From G965205255 sp965205255 (GTDB lineage: Bacteria > Pseudomonadota > Gammaproteobacteria > Pseudomonadales > Endozoicomonadaceae), in assembly GCA_965205255.1 (NCBI GenBank), contig OZ242051.1:1798001-1862000 (forward strand): a stretch of DNA of 64,000 nt, written 5' to 3'. Below the pieces are notes generated by a model. The model was given only the letters and a program-made list of their open reading frames with translations. It was not told where the DNA came from and searched no databases. Below are positions 27,210 to 35,502 of the stretch, piece after piece. The translations under genes and the position numbers were made by a program. Every line of letters begins with the position of its first letter. Position 1 is the first letter of the stretch.

Positions 27210-28208
27210 TCACTTTATTTTCCAGCCACAAAATTCCTTAGCAAAGTAAGTAACAATAAAGTCCGCACCCGCACGTTTGATGCTGACCAGCACTTCCATG
27301 GCCGCCTGCATTTCATCTATCCAACCCTTTTCTGCACAAGCTTTAATCATGGCAAATTCCCCACTGGGATGATAAGCCCCTAAAGGTAAATCCGGATGAG
27401 CTTGTTTGACACGCCACAGGATATCAAGATACGTATGCGCTGGTTTAACCATCAACATATCCGCTCCCTCAGCCACATCCAATGCGGCCTCTCTTAATGC
27501 TTCATAACCATTTGCAACATCCATTTGATAAGTACGACGATCACCAAAAGCCGGTGCACCTTCGGCTGCCTGACGAAAAGGTCCATACATGGCAGAAGCA
27601 TACTTTACTGCATAGCTTAATACTGGTACATGCCCGAAACTGCTACCATCGAGCGCCTGACGAATAGCATGAACCATTCCATCCATCATACCGCTCGGTG
27701 CAAGAATATCTGCACCAGCACGCGCATGACTCTCTGCCTGCTTTTGAAGCAACTCAAGTGTCTTATCATTATCCACATCCTGACCACAGGCAGTTCTGGT
27801 AATCACCCCACAATGACCGTGATTGGTATATTCACAAAAACAAATATCTGAAATTACTAACAGATCTGGCTCTGTATCTTTAATTATTTTAATAGATTGC
27901 TGTATTATTCCATTGTCTGAATACGAATCACTACCACATGAATCCTTATGGGCGGGAATACCAAAAAGAATTACCCCTCCAATTCCCAGCGTTTGTATTT
28001 CCCTTATTTCCTGAGGTAAATCTGCCAACGTTAGCTGAAAATGACCCGGCATAGACGAAATTGGCTGTTTTTCAGACAATCCAGCCTTAATAAACAGGGG
28101 TAAAATTAAATCACGTGTTTCAACATAATTCTCTCTCACAAGTGAGCGTATAGCAAAACCCGAACGTAACCTACGAGGTCGTGCAAAAGGAAAACTGGCA
28201 TGTTCCAT
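27210..28208 (-). CDS. hemB: Delta-aminolevulinic acid dehydratase (porphobilinogen synthase)
   Basis: Condenses two ALA molecules in heme synthesis. 332 residues, family-typical. Metal-binding Cys motif CFCEYTNHGHCG and the two active-site lysines in LSYAVKYASAMYGPFR and LMVKPAHTYLD are present. Monocistronic as far as visible; the Lrp-type regulator gene lies about 50 bp upstream on the same strand. Confidence 0.96.
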   Translation of the reverse strand: MEHASFPFARPRRLRSGFAIRSLVRENYVETRDLILPLFIKAGLSEKQPISSMPGHFQLTLADLPQEIREIQTLGIGGVILFGIPAHKDSCGSDSYSDNGIIQQSIKIIKDTEPDLLVISDICFCEYTNHGHCGVITRTACGQDVDNDKTLELLQKQAESHARAGADILAPSGMMDGMVHAIRQALDGSSFGHVPVLSYAVKYASAMYGPFRQAAEGAPAFGDRRTYQMDVANGYEALREAALDVAEGADMLMVKPAHTYLDILWRVKQAHPDLPLGAYHPSGEFAMIKACAEKGWIDEMQAAMEVLVSIKRAGADFIVTYFAKEFCGWKIK

Positions 28209-28258
28209 ATATTTAGTCGCTAATAGTGTGCCTAATCATTAATGGGGTGAGTATACAC

Positions 28259-28738
28259 TTATATAGGTAAAGCTGTAGAGTACTTCAGTAATTCCATAGC
28301 AAAACTGGAAGTAACTTTGGTAATATCATTAATCCTTGCAATACTCTTATAAAAAGCATCAAAGTGTTTCATATCTGCCACTTGTATTTTCATCATATAA
28401 TCGTAATCACCTGCCATGCGAAATAGCTCCATCACTTCATCAAATGCCGAAACTTTATCAACAAACTGCTGGTACCAACACTCGGAATGATTCTTAGTTT
28501 TTATCTGTACAAAGGCAGTGAATGATAACCCCACTTTCGCCGGATCAAGCAATGCCACCACGCCCTTTAAAATACCGGTGTGTTTTAGTCTTTTTAATCT
28601 TTTCCAACAGGGTGTTGTGCTTAAGTTTACAGCTTCAGCCAATTGTGCCAACGTTAATGAGCCGTCATTTTGTAACAACCTGAGCAATTCTATATCTGTT
28701 CGGTCGAGGTCGGTTACGTTAACATCAGACATATGCAT
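28259..28738 (-). CDS. Lrp/AsnC-family transcriptional regulator
   Basis: About 160 residues from ATG at 28736-28738 (a second ATG two codons on is equally possible). An earlier in-frame start would add about 50 hydrophobic residues not found in the family. N-terminal HTH: DRTDIELLRLLQNDGSLTLA and LSTTPCWKRLKRLKHTGIL; C-terminal RAM ligand domain with MRAGDYDYM-like FRMAGDYDYMMKIQV. Probably responds to an amino acid. It faces away from the MFS permease at 29095, which is a candidate target. Confidence 0.9.
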   Translation of the reverse strand: MHMSDVNVTDLDRTDIELLRLLQNDGSLTLAQLAEAVNLSTTPCWKRLKRLKHTGILKGVVALLDPAKVGLSFTAFVQIKTKNHSECWYQQFVDKVSAFDEVMELFRMAGDYDYMMKIQVADMKHFDAFYKSIARINDITKVTSSFAMELLKYSTALPI

Positions 28739-29094
28739 ACTTTCGTTATAATCAAGAGCATAAATTATAGGTAAAAGTGATAATATATGAAATAAATTAT
28801 CTAAAAAAATAATATTAAGAGAATTTTTTTCTATAAATAACGAAAAACACAAATAAATTAACCATATTTTTCTCTTTATGTACTGATACAATCTATTAAA
28901 GATTACCTAGTAGCGATACGGACTTGCATATATGTCATTTCCTGTATAGCCCAAATCCCAAAAAGGTAATAACAATGCCGGCACGAAAATTCCTCTCCAG
29001 CACGGAAAGGAACAATCATAGCTATATGCAGGTTTAATAAAACCTGTTTAGTTTATAGGCTATGTTAACTCTTTAAATATTTAGTATTTATATA

Positions 29095-30387
29095 ATGAAA
29101 CAACAATTAATTCGTTCTTTTGCCATTTGCTTTGTAGCGTCTCTCTTAGTGAGCTACCAGTTTATGATTCAAATAACACCAGGGCTTATGGTGCACGAGA
29201 TTGCACAAAGCATGCACATCTCATTTACACAAGTTGGATTTCTTTCCAGTGCCATGTTTTATTCTTACCTCGTACTTCAGGGACCCTCTGGTGCTATTGC
29301 GCAGCTTATAGGGTCAAGGCTTTCCCTGATTATTGCGGCTATCGGCATATCTTTATCATGCCTGTTATTTGCCTATGGTAATAATTATTATCTTGCCGTT
29401 GCAGGCCGACTTTTAGCCGGAGTCTTTGCAGCTCCCTGCGTGGTGAGTTGCCTTCTGTTAGGCAGTCGCTGGTTACCTTTACGTTGGTTTGCATCATTGT
29501 GTGGGGTTGTGGAAATGATGGGCATGCTAGGAGCTGCTGCAGGACCGGTAATTGTTTCCATCAGTTTGGAGTATATGAGTTGGCAACAAACATTTTTAAT
29601 CATCTCTTTTATTGGCCTTATTTTAGTTTTAATCGTTTTAATTTTTGTAAAAAACAGACCCTATAAACCTATAGCCAATACGGAAGAAAAGCTGTGCCCG
29701 CACAAAGCCCACGCAGTTAAAACAAGTGCTTTTAAAGGATTAACGTTGCTAATAAAAACAAAAGGATTTATTTCTTCCTGTCTGTTTGGCTTTTTCTCCT
29801 TCGCCATATTAAATAGCTTTGGTGGCCTGTGGCTAACCCCGTTTATTAAATCAATATATCCTTTATCCTCTCATTCCGCCGGTGCTTTCACTACTTTTAT
29901 TTTTGTCGGCGCAGCCACTGGTATTATGTTATTCAGTTTTTTTACGGAGTATATTTCCACCAAAATACTCATGTTCTCTGGAGCTTTATGTTGTCTTGTC
30001 ACCCTTGCCATAATGCTTTTTATTCCTCTGCCTTCAGCTTTGATGAGAGTGTTAACCTTTGTACTAGGTATTGCTTCTGGTGTGTACGTCATTCCTTTTG
30101 CACTGGTTAAACAAAAGGTACCGGAAAACCTAACAGGCATGGCATTAGGTATAACCAACGGTATCATTATTGGTTCAGGGCTGATTTTTCAACCGCTTAT
30201 AGGGTATCTGCTCAGCATTAATATTCGGCACCATTACTTAACGGTGTTCAATTATCAACTGGCATTTTTACCGTTGATCACAGGGTTGATTATTTCGCTT
30301 TTACTCACACTAAAAGTGAAAGATTTAAGAAGTATAAGAACAGATAGATATGAAAAGTTAAAATCAGAAAAAAAAGCCTCCGCATAG
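29095..30387 (+). CDS. MFS permease, 12 TM
   Basis: 430 residues with about 12 membrane segments and a central charged loop (residues 183-210). Motif A-like loop between segments 2 and 3 (GPSGAIAQLIGSRLSLI). The distribution resembles the sugar-phosphate/amino-acid MFS permeases of intracellular gammaproteobacteria, but the substrate cannot be told. Divergent from the Lrp-type gene, with a 350-bp shared upstream region. Confidence 0.82.
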   Translation: MKQQLIRSFAICFVASLLVSYQFMIQITPGLMVHEIAQSMHISFTQVGFLSSAMFYSYLVLQGPSGAIAQLIGSRLSLIIAAIGISLSCLLFAYGNNYYLAVAGRLLAGVFAAPCVVSCLLLGSRWLPLRWFASLCGVVEMMGMLGAAAGPVIVSISLEYMSWQQTFLIISFIGLILVLIVLIFVKNRPYKPIANTEEKLCPHKAHAVKTSAFKGLTLLIKTKGFISSCLFGFFSFAILNSFGGLWLTPFIKSIYPLSSHSAGAFTTFIFVGAATGIMLFSFFTEYISTKILMFSGALCCLVTLAIMLFIPLPSALMRVLTFVLGIASGVYVIPFALVKQKVPENLTGMALGITNGIIIGSGLIFQPLIGYLLSINIRHHYLTVFNYQLAFLPLITGLIISLLLTLKVKDLRSIRTDRYEKLKSEKKASA

Positions 30388-30407
30388 TCATGCTAAGGAT
30401 GCCTCTT

Positions 30408-30580
30408 ATACCAAATTCTGTTTCTTACTGCTGTTATGAACATGCTTTTATGGCTTGCGGTCAAAGGCGAAGGAACGAGTAACAGTCAGCTATTGCGTGG
30501 GCTTTAACACATAACAGCAAGATAAGAAAAGTGATGTAATAAGAAGTTAGAAGCAGGTGTTTATATTATTTTGTAATGTA
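30408..30580 (-). repeat. Dispersed repeat family copy (inverted, near full length)
   Basis: The reverse complement reads ACCTGCTTCTAACTTCTTAT, TGCTGTTATG, ACTGTTACTCGTTC, AGCCATAAAAGCATGTTCAT and AACAGCAGT, matching 43020-43175 throughout. Lies between converging MFS and fre genes. Confidence 0.8.
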
Positions 30581-30637
30581 GCTTCACTGACCAAACAAGG
30601 CTCAATGATGAGATCACAGAAACGTCTCAAAAAGCAA

Positions 30638-31399
30638 CTAAACGCTAAAATTTGTAGTATTTCTTGGCGCATAATCAAATACATCTGAATGCATCACACT
30701 TTCTGAGAAACCTGAAGCAACCAGAGCATCAACCGTGTTGTACACCATAGCTGGTGATCCGCCTATAAAAAAATGTGCATCTGAAAAAAGGTGCTTATCC
30801 TGAAGAACTGCCTCATACAAAAGCCCAAAACGACCTTCCCAGTTATCATCTTCATGCGCCTCACTAACAATGGGGTGATACTCAATCAAATTTTCTTTTG
30901 CCCAACAATAAGGCAAATTCGGCATATAAAACCCCTGTGACTGACGTACACCCCAGTAGAGATATTGGGGCTTTGTAAATGAAATTTCCCGAGTAAACTC
31001 AATATAACTTTTCATTTGAGAAAAACCGGTAGTCGCTGCAATAAAAACCAGAGGGGTATCAGGCAGTGATTCTTGATTGATAAAGCAGTTACCCAAGGGA
31101 AGAGTCACAGTAATTTTTTTTTCTTGTTTTAAAAAATTAATAACACGTACTGCTATATTACTATTTTGATTACTTTGAATATGAAGCTCTATAGATTCTG
31201 AAGCTGGTATAGGTGAAGATGCTATCGAATATGCACTGTCTTCCCCCTCTTCACAATGCAACATTAAATATTGGCCTGCAAAAAAAGTTAGGCACTTCTT
31301 ATTTTCTTCCTGTAATATCACCTGATAAACATCACCTGCAAGTTTTTTTACAGATAAAATATTCATCAAACAACGATACGGATCTAAAGTCTGAACCAT
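30638..31399 (-). CDS. fre: NAD(P)H-flavin reductase, Fre/LuxG type
   Basis: 253 residues. The FAD-binding domain shows FAGQYLMLHCEEGEDSAYSI then ASSPI (RxxS replaced by AYSIASS), and the NAD domain VFIAATTGFSQMKSYIEF and YLYWGVRQSQGFY then FFIGGSPAMVY. Layout follows E. coli Fre, which reduces free flavins with NAD(P)H. ATG at 31397-31399 has GGAG five bases upstream; the GTG two codons earlier is less likely. A CDP-6-deoxyglucose reductase-like role is possible but less so. Confidence 0.85.
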   Translation of the reverse strand: MVQTLDPYRCLMNILSVKKLAGDVYQVILQEENKKCLTFFAGQYLMLHCEEGEDSAYSIASSPIPASESIELHIQSNQNSNIAVRVINFLKQEKKITVTLPLGNCFINQESLPDTPLVFIAATTGFSQMKSYIEFTREISFTKPQYLYWGVRQSQGFYMPNLPYCWAKENLIEYHPIVSEAHEDDNWEGRFGLLYEAVLQDKHLFSDAHFFIGGSPAMVYNTVDALVASGFSESVMHSDVFDYAPRNTTNFSV

Positions 31400-31675
31400 A
31401 ACCACTCCATTAGCAGATCAGCTAGCCTTGTTTTTTGTAGTTTTTTACCAAGAACTATTGATGGTAAATTACACTGTCCAGTCTTCACCTCACGGAAAAT
31501 CACAATTAAACTGGATAATTATTATTAAAATTTCAGGTTAAAATATAACAATAAACAAATCATGTGCAAATCCATCAGGGATACATCAAAACCTCTGTCA
31601 TTTCCCGCCACCAAAAAGCCTGACCTTTATTAGTATCAAGCTCATTAATAGCTACCAGATTTATCCGGGCGGAGA

Positions 31676-32926
31676 TTAAAACAGATTACTGAAAAACAAA
31701 ACAATACCATCCCAAAAACGCTTGAAGAAGCTGCCTTTTTCAATTGTTTCCCTTGCAATAACCGATTCAGTTTTTAATACTTTTCCGTCTAATACTACCT
31801 GAACTTCACCCACTTTCTCGCCTTTGAGCACAGGTGCGTTCAATGTTTTATTAATAGTCGTTTTAGTTTCAATTTTTGAAGAACTACCTTTTGGTACGGT
31901 AACCCATACATCGGAGTCTGTGCCCACAGGCAACTCATCAGACGCGCCTTTCCAGACACGTACAGTTTTTAGCACACCAGAACTAACGGCCTTTACATCA
32001 CTGAAAAAACGATAACCATATGTCAGCAATTTTTGCGCATCAACGTCACGCCCGTTAGAAGTTGGTGAATTAAGCACTACAGCTATTAATCGACGACCAT
32101 CTCGCATAGAAGAGGCTGCCAAGCAATAACCTGCCATTTGAGTATGACCGGTCTTTAAACCATCCACGTTAGGATTGGTCCACAACAATGCTACACGGTT
32201 TGGCTGTGGTGCCAATAATTTCCCTGTACGTTTATCCACGCCATGTTGATACTCTTTCTGTTTATATATTGAATAATATTGTGGATGATCACGAATAATA
32301 TGACTCGATATTAATGCAATATCGTAAGCAGAACTATAATGATCTTTGTTAGGCAGACCATTTACATCTTCAAAATGGGTGTTTTTCAACCCCATTTTTT
32401 CTGCTGTGCCATTCATAAGTTGGACAAATCCGCCTTCACTTCCGGCTATGTATTCAGCCAAGGCAACTGCAGCATCATTACCTGATACCACAATAAGACC
32501 TTTCATTAAATTAGCAACACTAACTCGCTGACCTACTTCCAAAAACATGGTGGAGCCACCAGTTTGCCATGCTTTTTTGCTGATAGATGCCATATCAGTT
32601 AATTTGATTCTTCCATTTTCCAGCATGTTTTCCACAATATATGCTGTCATCAGCTTGGTCAGACTTGCCGGTGGCAAGCGTTTATTCATATTCTTTTCTG
32701 CTAAAACCTGTCCGCTATTATAATCAAGCAACACATACGAGCTGACATTAAGCTCTGGTGGAGAGGGAACAATGAGAATAGATGTTGCATCACCGCTGTC
32801 AAAATGTGATCCATCCGGTACAGGCATTTGTGTTTTTTCAGCAAAGGTAGTACCAGGTAAAAAACCTGCCAGACTCAGTACAGCTACCGAAACCAATGAG
32901 AAAGTAATGTTTTTCAATAATCGCAT
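31676..32926 (-). CDS. dacA: D-alanyl-D-alanine carboxypeptidase (PBP5/6 type)
   Basis: Trims the terminal D-Ala of peptidoglycan stem peptides in the periplasm. 416 residues. Signal peptide 1-29 (ending TTFA). Catalytic motifs SLTK (88-91), SGN (148-150) and KTG (258-260) are intact. The PBP5 C-terminal domain follows, and the last residues (FFKRFWDGIVLFFSNLF) form the amphipathic membrane anchor. Divergent from dsbB. Confidence 0.95.
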   Translation of the reverse strand: MRLLKNITFSLVSVAVLSLAGFLPGTTFAEKTQMPVPDGSHFDSGDATSILIVPSPPELNVSSYVLLDYNSGQVLAEKNMNKRLPPASLTKLMTAYIVENMLENGRIKLTDMASISKKAWQTGGSTMFLEVGQRVSVANLMKGLIVVSGNDAAVALAEYIAGSEGGFVQLMNGTAEKMGLKNTHFEDVNGLPNKDHYSSAYDIALISSHIIRDHPQYYSIYKQKEYQHGVDKRTGKLLAPQPNRVALLWTNPNVDGLKTGHTQMAGYCLAASSMRDGRRLIAVVLNSPTSNGRDVDAQKLLTYGYRFFSDVKAVSSGVLKTVRVWKGASDELPVGTDSDVWVTVPKGSSSKIETKTTINKTLNAPVLKGEKVGEVQVVLDGKVLKTESVIARETIEKGSFFKRFWDGIVLFFSNLF

Positions 32927-33139
32927 TGAAAGAGCTCTTACAAATTAATAATAAACATACCGGTCAACTGAATTGACCATCGAAGATTTCCGAAGCAACA
33001 AAAAAGCTGAGACCTCGGGCAGTCTTACCAAAAACAGACCGCTATCTCACCATAAGACTACAATATTCACAAATATTACCACTATTTGTTTAATGACGAG
33101 TCATTATTTCTGAAATATTTTATCAATTCATCCAAAATT

Positions 33140-33160
33140 GTCAGTATATTATATACTGAC
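33140..33160. promoter_or_regulatory. Near-perfect palindrome between dacA and dsbB
   Basis: Two 10-bp arms, GTCAGTATAT and ATATACTGAC, around a single central T. It lies 70 bp upstream of dsbB and about 215 bp upstream of dacA. It could be an operator for a dimeric regulator or a small stem-loop; no regulator is assigned. Confidence 0.45.
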
Positions 33161-33229
33161 AAAAATTCTGTACATCGAAACGGAATAAGCTATAAAATAA
33201 CTTATGATTAAGACTTGGTTAAATTAACT

Positions 33230-33736
33230 ATGCAACTACCAACTTCCAAAATTATACACAGTTTTCTCTTTGTTTTATCTATATGTTTACTTAGTGCTGC
33301 ACTGTTATTTGAGTATATGAAAGACTTAACACCCTGCCCACTGTGTATTTCCCAACGTATAGTTATTTGCATCATTGGCTTATTGTCATTATTTGTAATA
33401 GTCAGAAAACTGAGAGCCTCAACACTCCGTTTTTTTGGCCTACTTGTTTTTCTGTTCAGTGTAATTGGTATAGCACTGGCATCTCGCCAGCTTTACTTGG
33501 AGCAACTTCCACTTTCAGACCACACCGTTTGCATGCCGGGATTTAGCTACTTATTACAAGTATTGCCCTTGCAAGGTATTTTACACTCATTGTTTTTCGG
33601 AGGCTCGGAATGTGGTGCTGTAAAATGGGAATTTTTGGGTCTGAGCATGGCTGGTTGGCTACTGATTGTCTTTATTATAACTTTGATAACCGGCTTGTTG
33701 GAAATGATACGCAAACCTGATTCTTACCTGCTTTGA
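33230..33736 (+). CDS. dsbB: DsbB-family disulphide bond formation protein
   Basis: Inner-membrane quinone reductase that reoxidises DsbA. 168 residues with four membrane segments. The first Cys pair CPLC (in DLTPCPLCISQRI) and a second pair in the second periplasmic loop (C in HTVCMPGF and C in GSECGAVKW) are present. ATG at 33230 is preferred to the upstream in-frame TTG. Confidence 0.9.
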   Translation: MQLPTSKIIHSFLFVLSICLLSAALLFEYMKDLTPCPLCISQRIVICIIGLLSLFVIVRKLRASTLRFFGLLVFLFSVIGIALASRQLYLEQLPLSDHTVCMPGFSYLLQVLPLQGILHSLFFGGSECGAVKWEFLGLSMAGWLLIVFIITLITGLLEMIRKPDSYLL

Positions 33737-33846
33737 TATTCAGATTGACGGTAATGACTCTAACTGGCATATATTGAGCTAACTCCGTATAAATGGAAAA
33801 CTTTATACGGTAAGGAAGATTGACATGGCAGTCATTGAAGTTAAAT

Positions 33847-33935
33847 GGCTGCGCTGCAAAAAATTAATAATCAGCCAGACTGCCCCTCCAAAATAAACGT
33901 AGAGTAACTATGTCTGACTTTAAATGGTGTCAGTA
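33847..33935 (+). mobile_element. IS6-type left terminus fragment
   Basis: Begins GGCTGCGCTGCAAAAAATTA and runs through CCAGACTGCCCCTCCAAAAT to an ATG at 33910 that opens MSDFKW before a stop. The segment 33876-33936 is an inverted copy of 35309-35361. Only the left end and first codons of a transposase are left. Confidence 0.65.
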
Positions 33936-33952
33936 GCACAAAAAAACCTCCG

Positions 33953-34990
33953 TTATAACGTAAAGTTTGCTTGATATACAGTAATGTCATCACGGCAAAG
34001 AACCTGATGTTTTTCAAGCGCGGTGATAAATTTATCAATACTTGCTGTATCGACGATCATTAGTATCGGGATTAAATAACCTTTAGGATTTTCAGGTGAT
34101 TTGCCAATTCTAATCATTACCATCACTGCTGCCTCAGTAGCGGCACACACACAGGCAAGTTTAAAAAGCTGCTTTTTTCCATTAGGGAGAACACCAATAC
34201 TTTTTAGAATATAAGTACCATACTGACCTTCAAATTTCGGGAGTTTTTTACTCTGAAGATTTATACCATCTTCAGACATAACTTCATTATTTTCCATTTT
34301 CGTCAGCAGGTGCTTTAACTTCATTAGTCGCGAGTCAAAACCGGTAGGCGCAGTATCAACAGTAACTCTTTTAGCAATATCAATAAAATGGCGCATGTCC
34401 ACAGCACTTAAAGACTGAAGACCATTAATAGCAACTCCTTCCATTGATTTAGGGTCAATGGGACCTTCACTCGTGCGAAGCTTAGGCAGCACTATATCAT
34501 TAAATCCTTTTTCAATAAAAGCATCAGGAACAAGGGCAGTAGCGATCCCGACAAGAAGACCTCCAGCCCACCCCAGCATATTATCAACATTTTCCTTATG
34601 TACACCTTTCAGGTGGCGGTAAGCAAAACCGGCGTCAAAGACTGCCGACTTAAATATGCTCTCAACTTCATTCATTAAGGCAACCCCTTTAGCAGAAGCG
34701 CCGCCACTTGTCATAACCTTAACACCAATCGCACTGTCTGTTGGTGTTAACGTTACTAATGCCGGTGCACCATTGGTTGGCGCTTTAATTAAGCGAATCA
34801 TGGACTCTTGTTCAGTTGCCGGTTTCTTCGTCACGATATCAACCTGGCGTTGATCAAGTTTACGCTTCCTTGGATTTACATTCGCTTCAGCGATGGATTT
34901 TGGAGTAGTTGGAGTATCAGAAGAAGTAGTTACTCCCGATCCTTGATAATGCACAGCGTTCTTCACAACATTACCTAAAAATTCTAACAT
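33953..34990 (-). CDS. Unknown 345-residue protein with basic cluster, effector candidate
   Basis: No family recognised. ATG at 34988-34990 with AAGGG eight bases upstream; a GTG three codons earlier is less likely. No signal peptide. Residues 41-44 are RKRK, followed by KKPATE, a layout like a bipartite nuclear signal. The stretch at about 140-165 (NMLGWAGGLLVGIATALVPD) is hydrophobic; 275-315 (CVCAATEAAVMVMIRIG and YLIPILMIVDTA) may be another hydrophobic or beta region. The gene lies exactly between two inverted IS6-type ends (33847-33935 and 35083-35390), suggesting movement as a cassette. Confidence 0.75.
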   Translation of the reverse strand: MLEFLGNVVKNAVHYQGSGVTTSSDTPTTPKSIAEANVNPRKRKLDQRQVDIVTKKPATEQESMIRLIKAPTNGAPALVTLTPTDSAIGVKVMTSGGASAKGVALMNEVESIFKSAVFDAGFAYRHLKGVHKENVDNMLGWAGGLLVGIATALVPDAFIEKGFNDIVLPKLRTSEGPIDPKSMEGVAINGLQSLSAVDMRHFIDIAKRVTVDTAPTGFDSRLMKLKHLLTKMENNEVMSEDGINLQSKKLPKFEGQYGTYILKSIGVLPNGKKQLFKLACVCAATEAAVMVMIRIGKSPENPKGYLIPILMIVDTASIDKFITALEKHQVLCRDDITVYQANFTL

Positions 34991-35082
34991 TTGGGTCACC
35001 CTTAGTTGATGATTCTATTTATTTGGTAACCCTTAGACCTTCAACGCTCATTAATCATCACAAACAACTCGGTTAGATCTAC

Positions 35083-35390
35083 GGCTCCATTGCAAAAATT
35101 ATTCAAGGCAAGCGTTTTCCATCACTCTTTATCTCAGAAAACGAGCGGGCTTTGTATCAAACGCAGTTCGCCTGCAATACCTTGTCCGTAACACTATAAG
35201 TCCATCTGTCCTTTTCTGAGCATACGCATGAGTGCACGGTAGCTGATACCGTACTTACAGTACCAGCGTACCACCAAAAGAATGATATTCCCCAACCCAA
35301 AAAGTGACGCCATTTAAAGTCAGACTTAGTTACTCCACGTTTATTTTTTGGAGGCAGTCGAGCTGATTATCAATTTTTTGTAACAAAATT
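35083..35390 (-). mobile_element. IS6-family element remnant (N-terminal part, frameshifted)
   Basis: Minus-strand reading from about 35340 gives SDFKWRHFLGWG then, after a shift, WYCKYGISYRALMRMLRKGQ, a typical IS6 N-terminus (WKHF, RWYCRYGISYRDLEEML). The start codon is mutated to AAG. Right terminal repeat at 35083-35100 (GGCTCCATTGCAAAAATT); left terminus near 35390. Catalytic domain deleted. Confidence 0.75.
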
Positions 35391-35502
35391 GTTTTAACTG
35401 GTGACATGATTGTAAATGAGTCAAAACTAATATCTTATTTCTTTCTCTAAGTGCGAAACGACACAAAAGAAAGATATTGATATTTAAATGGAGGCTCAAG
35501 TT

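Noticed and set aside
28739..28891. N-terminal extension of the Lrp-type regulator
   Set aside because: Hydrophobic and unlike any Lrp family N-terminus; the ATG at 28736-28738 fits better.
33215..33229. TTG start for dsbB
   Set aside because: The ATG at 33230 gives a normal DsbB N-terminus; the TTG adds unneeded residues.
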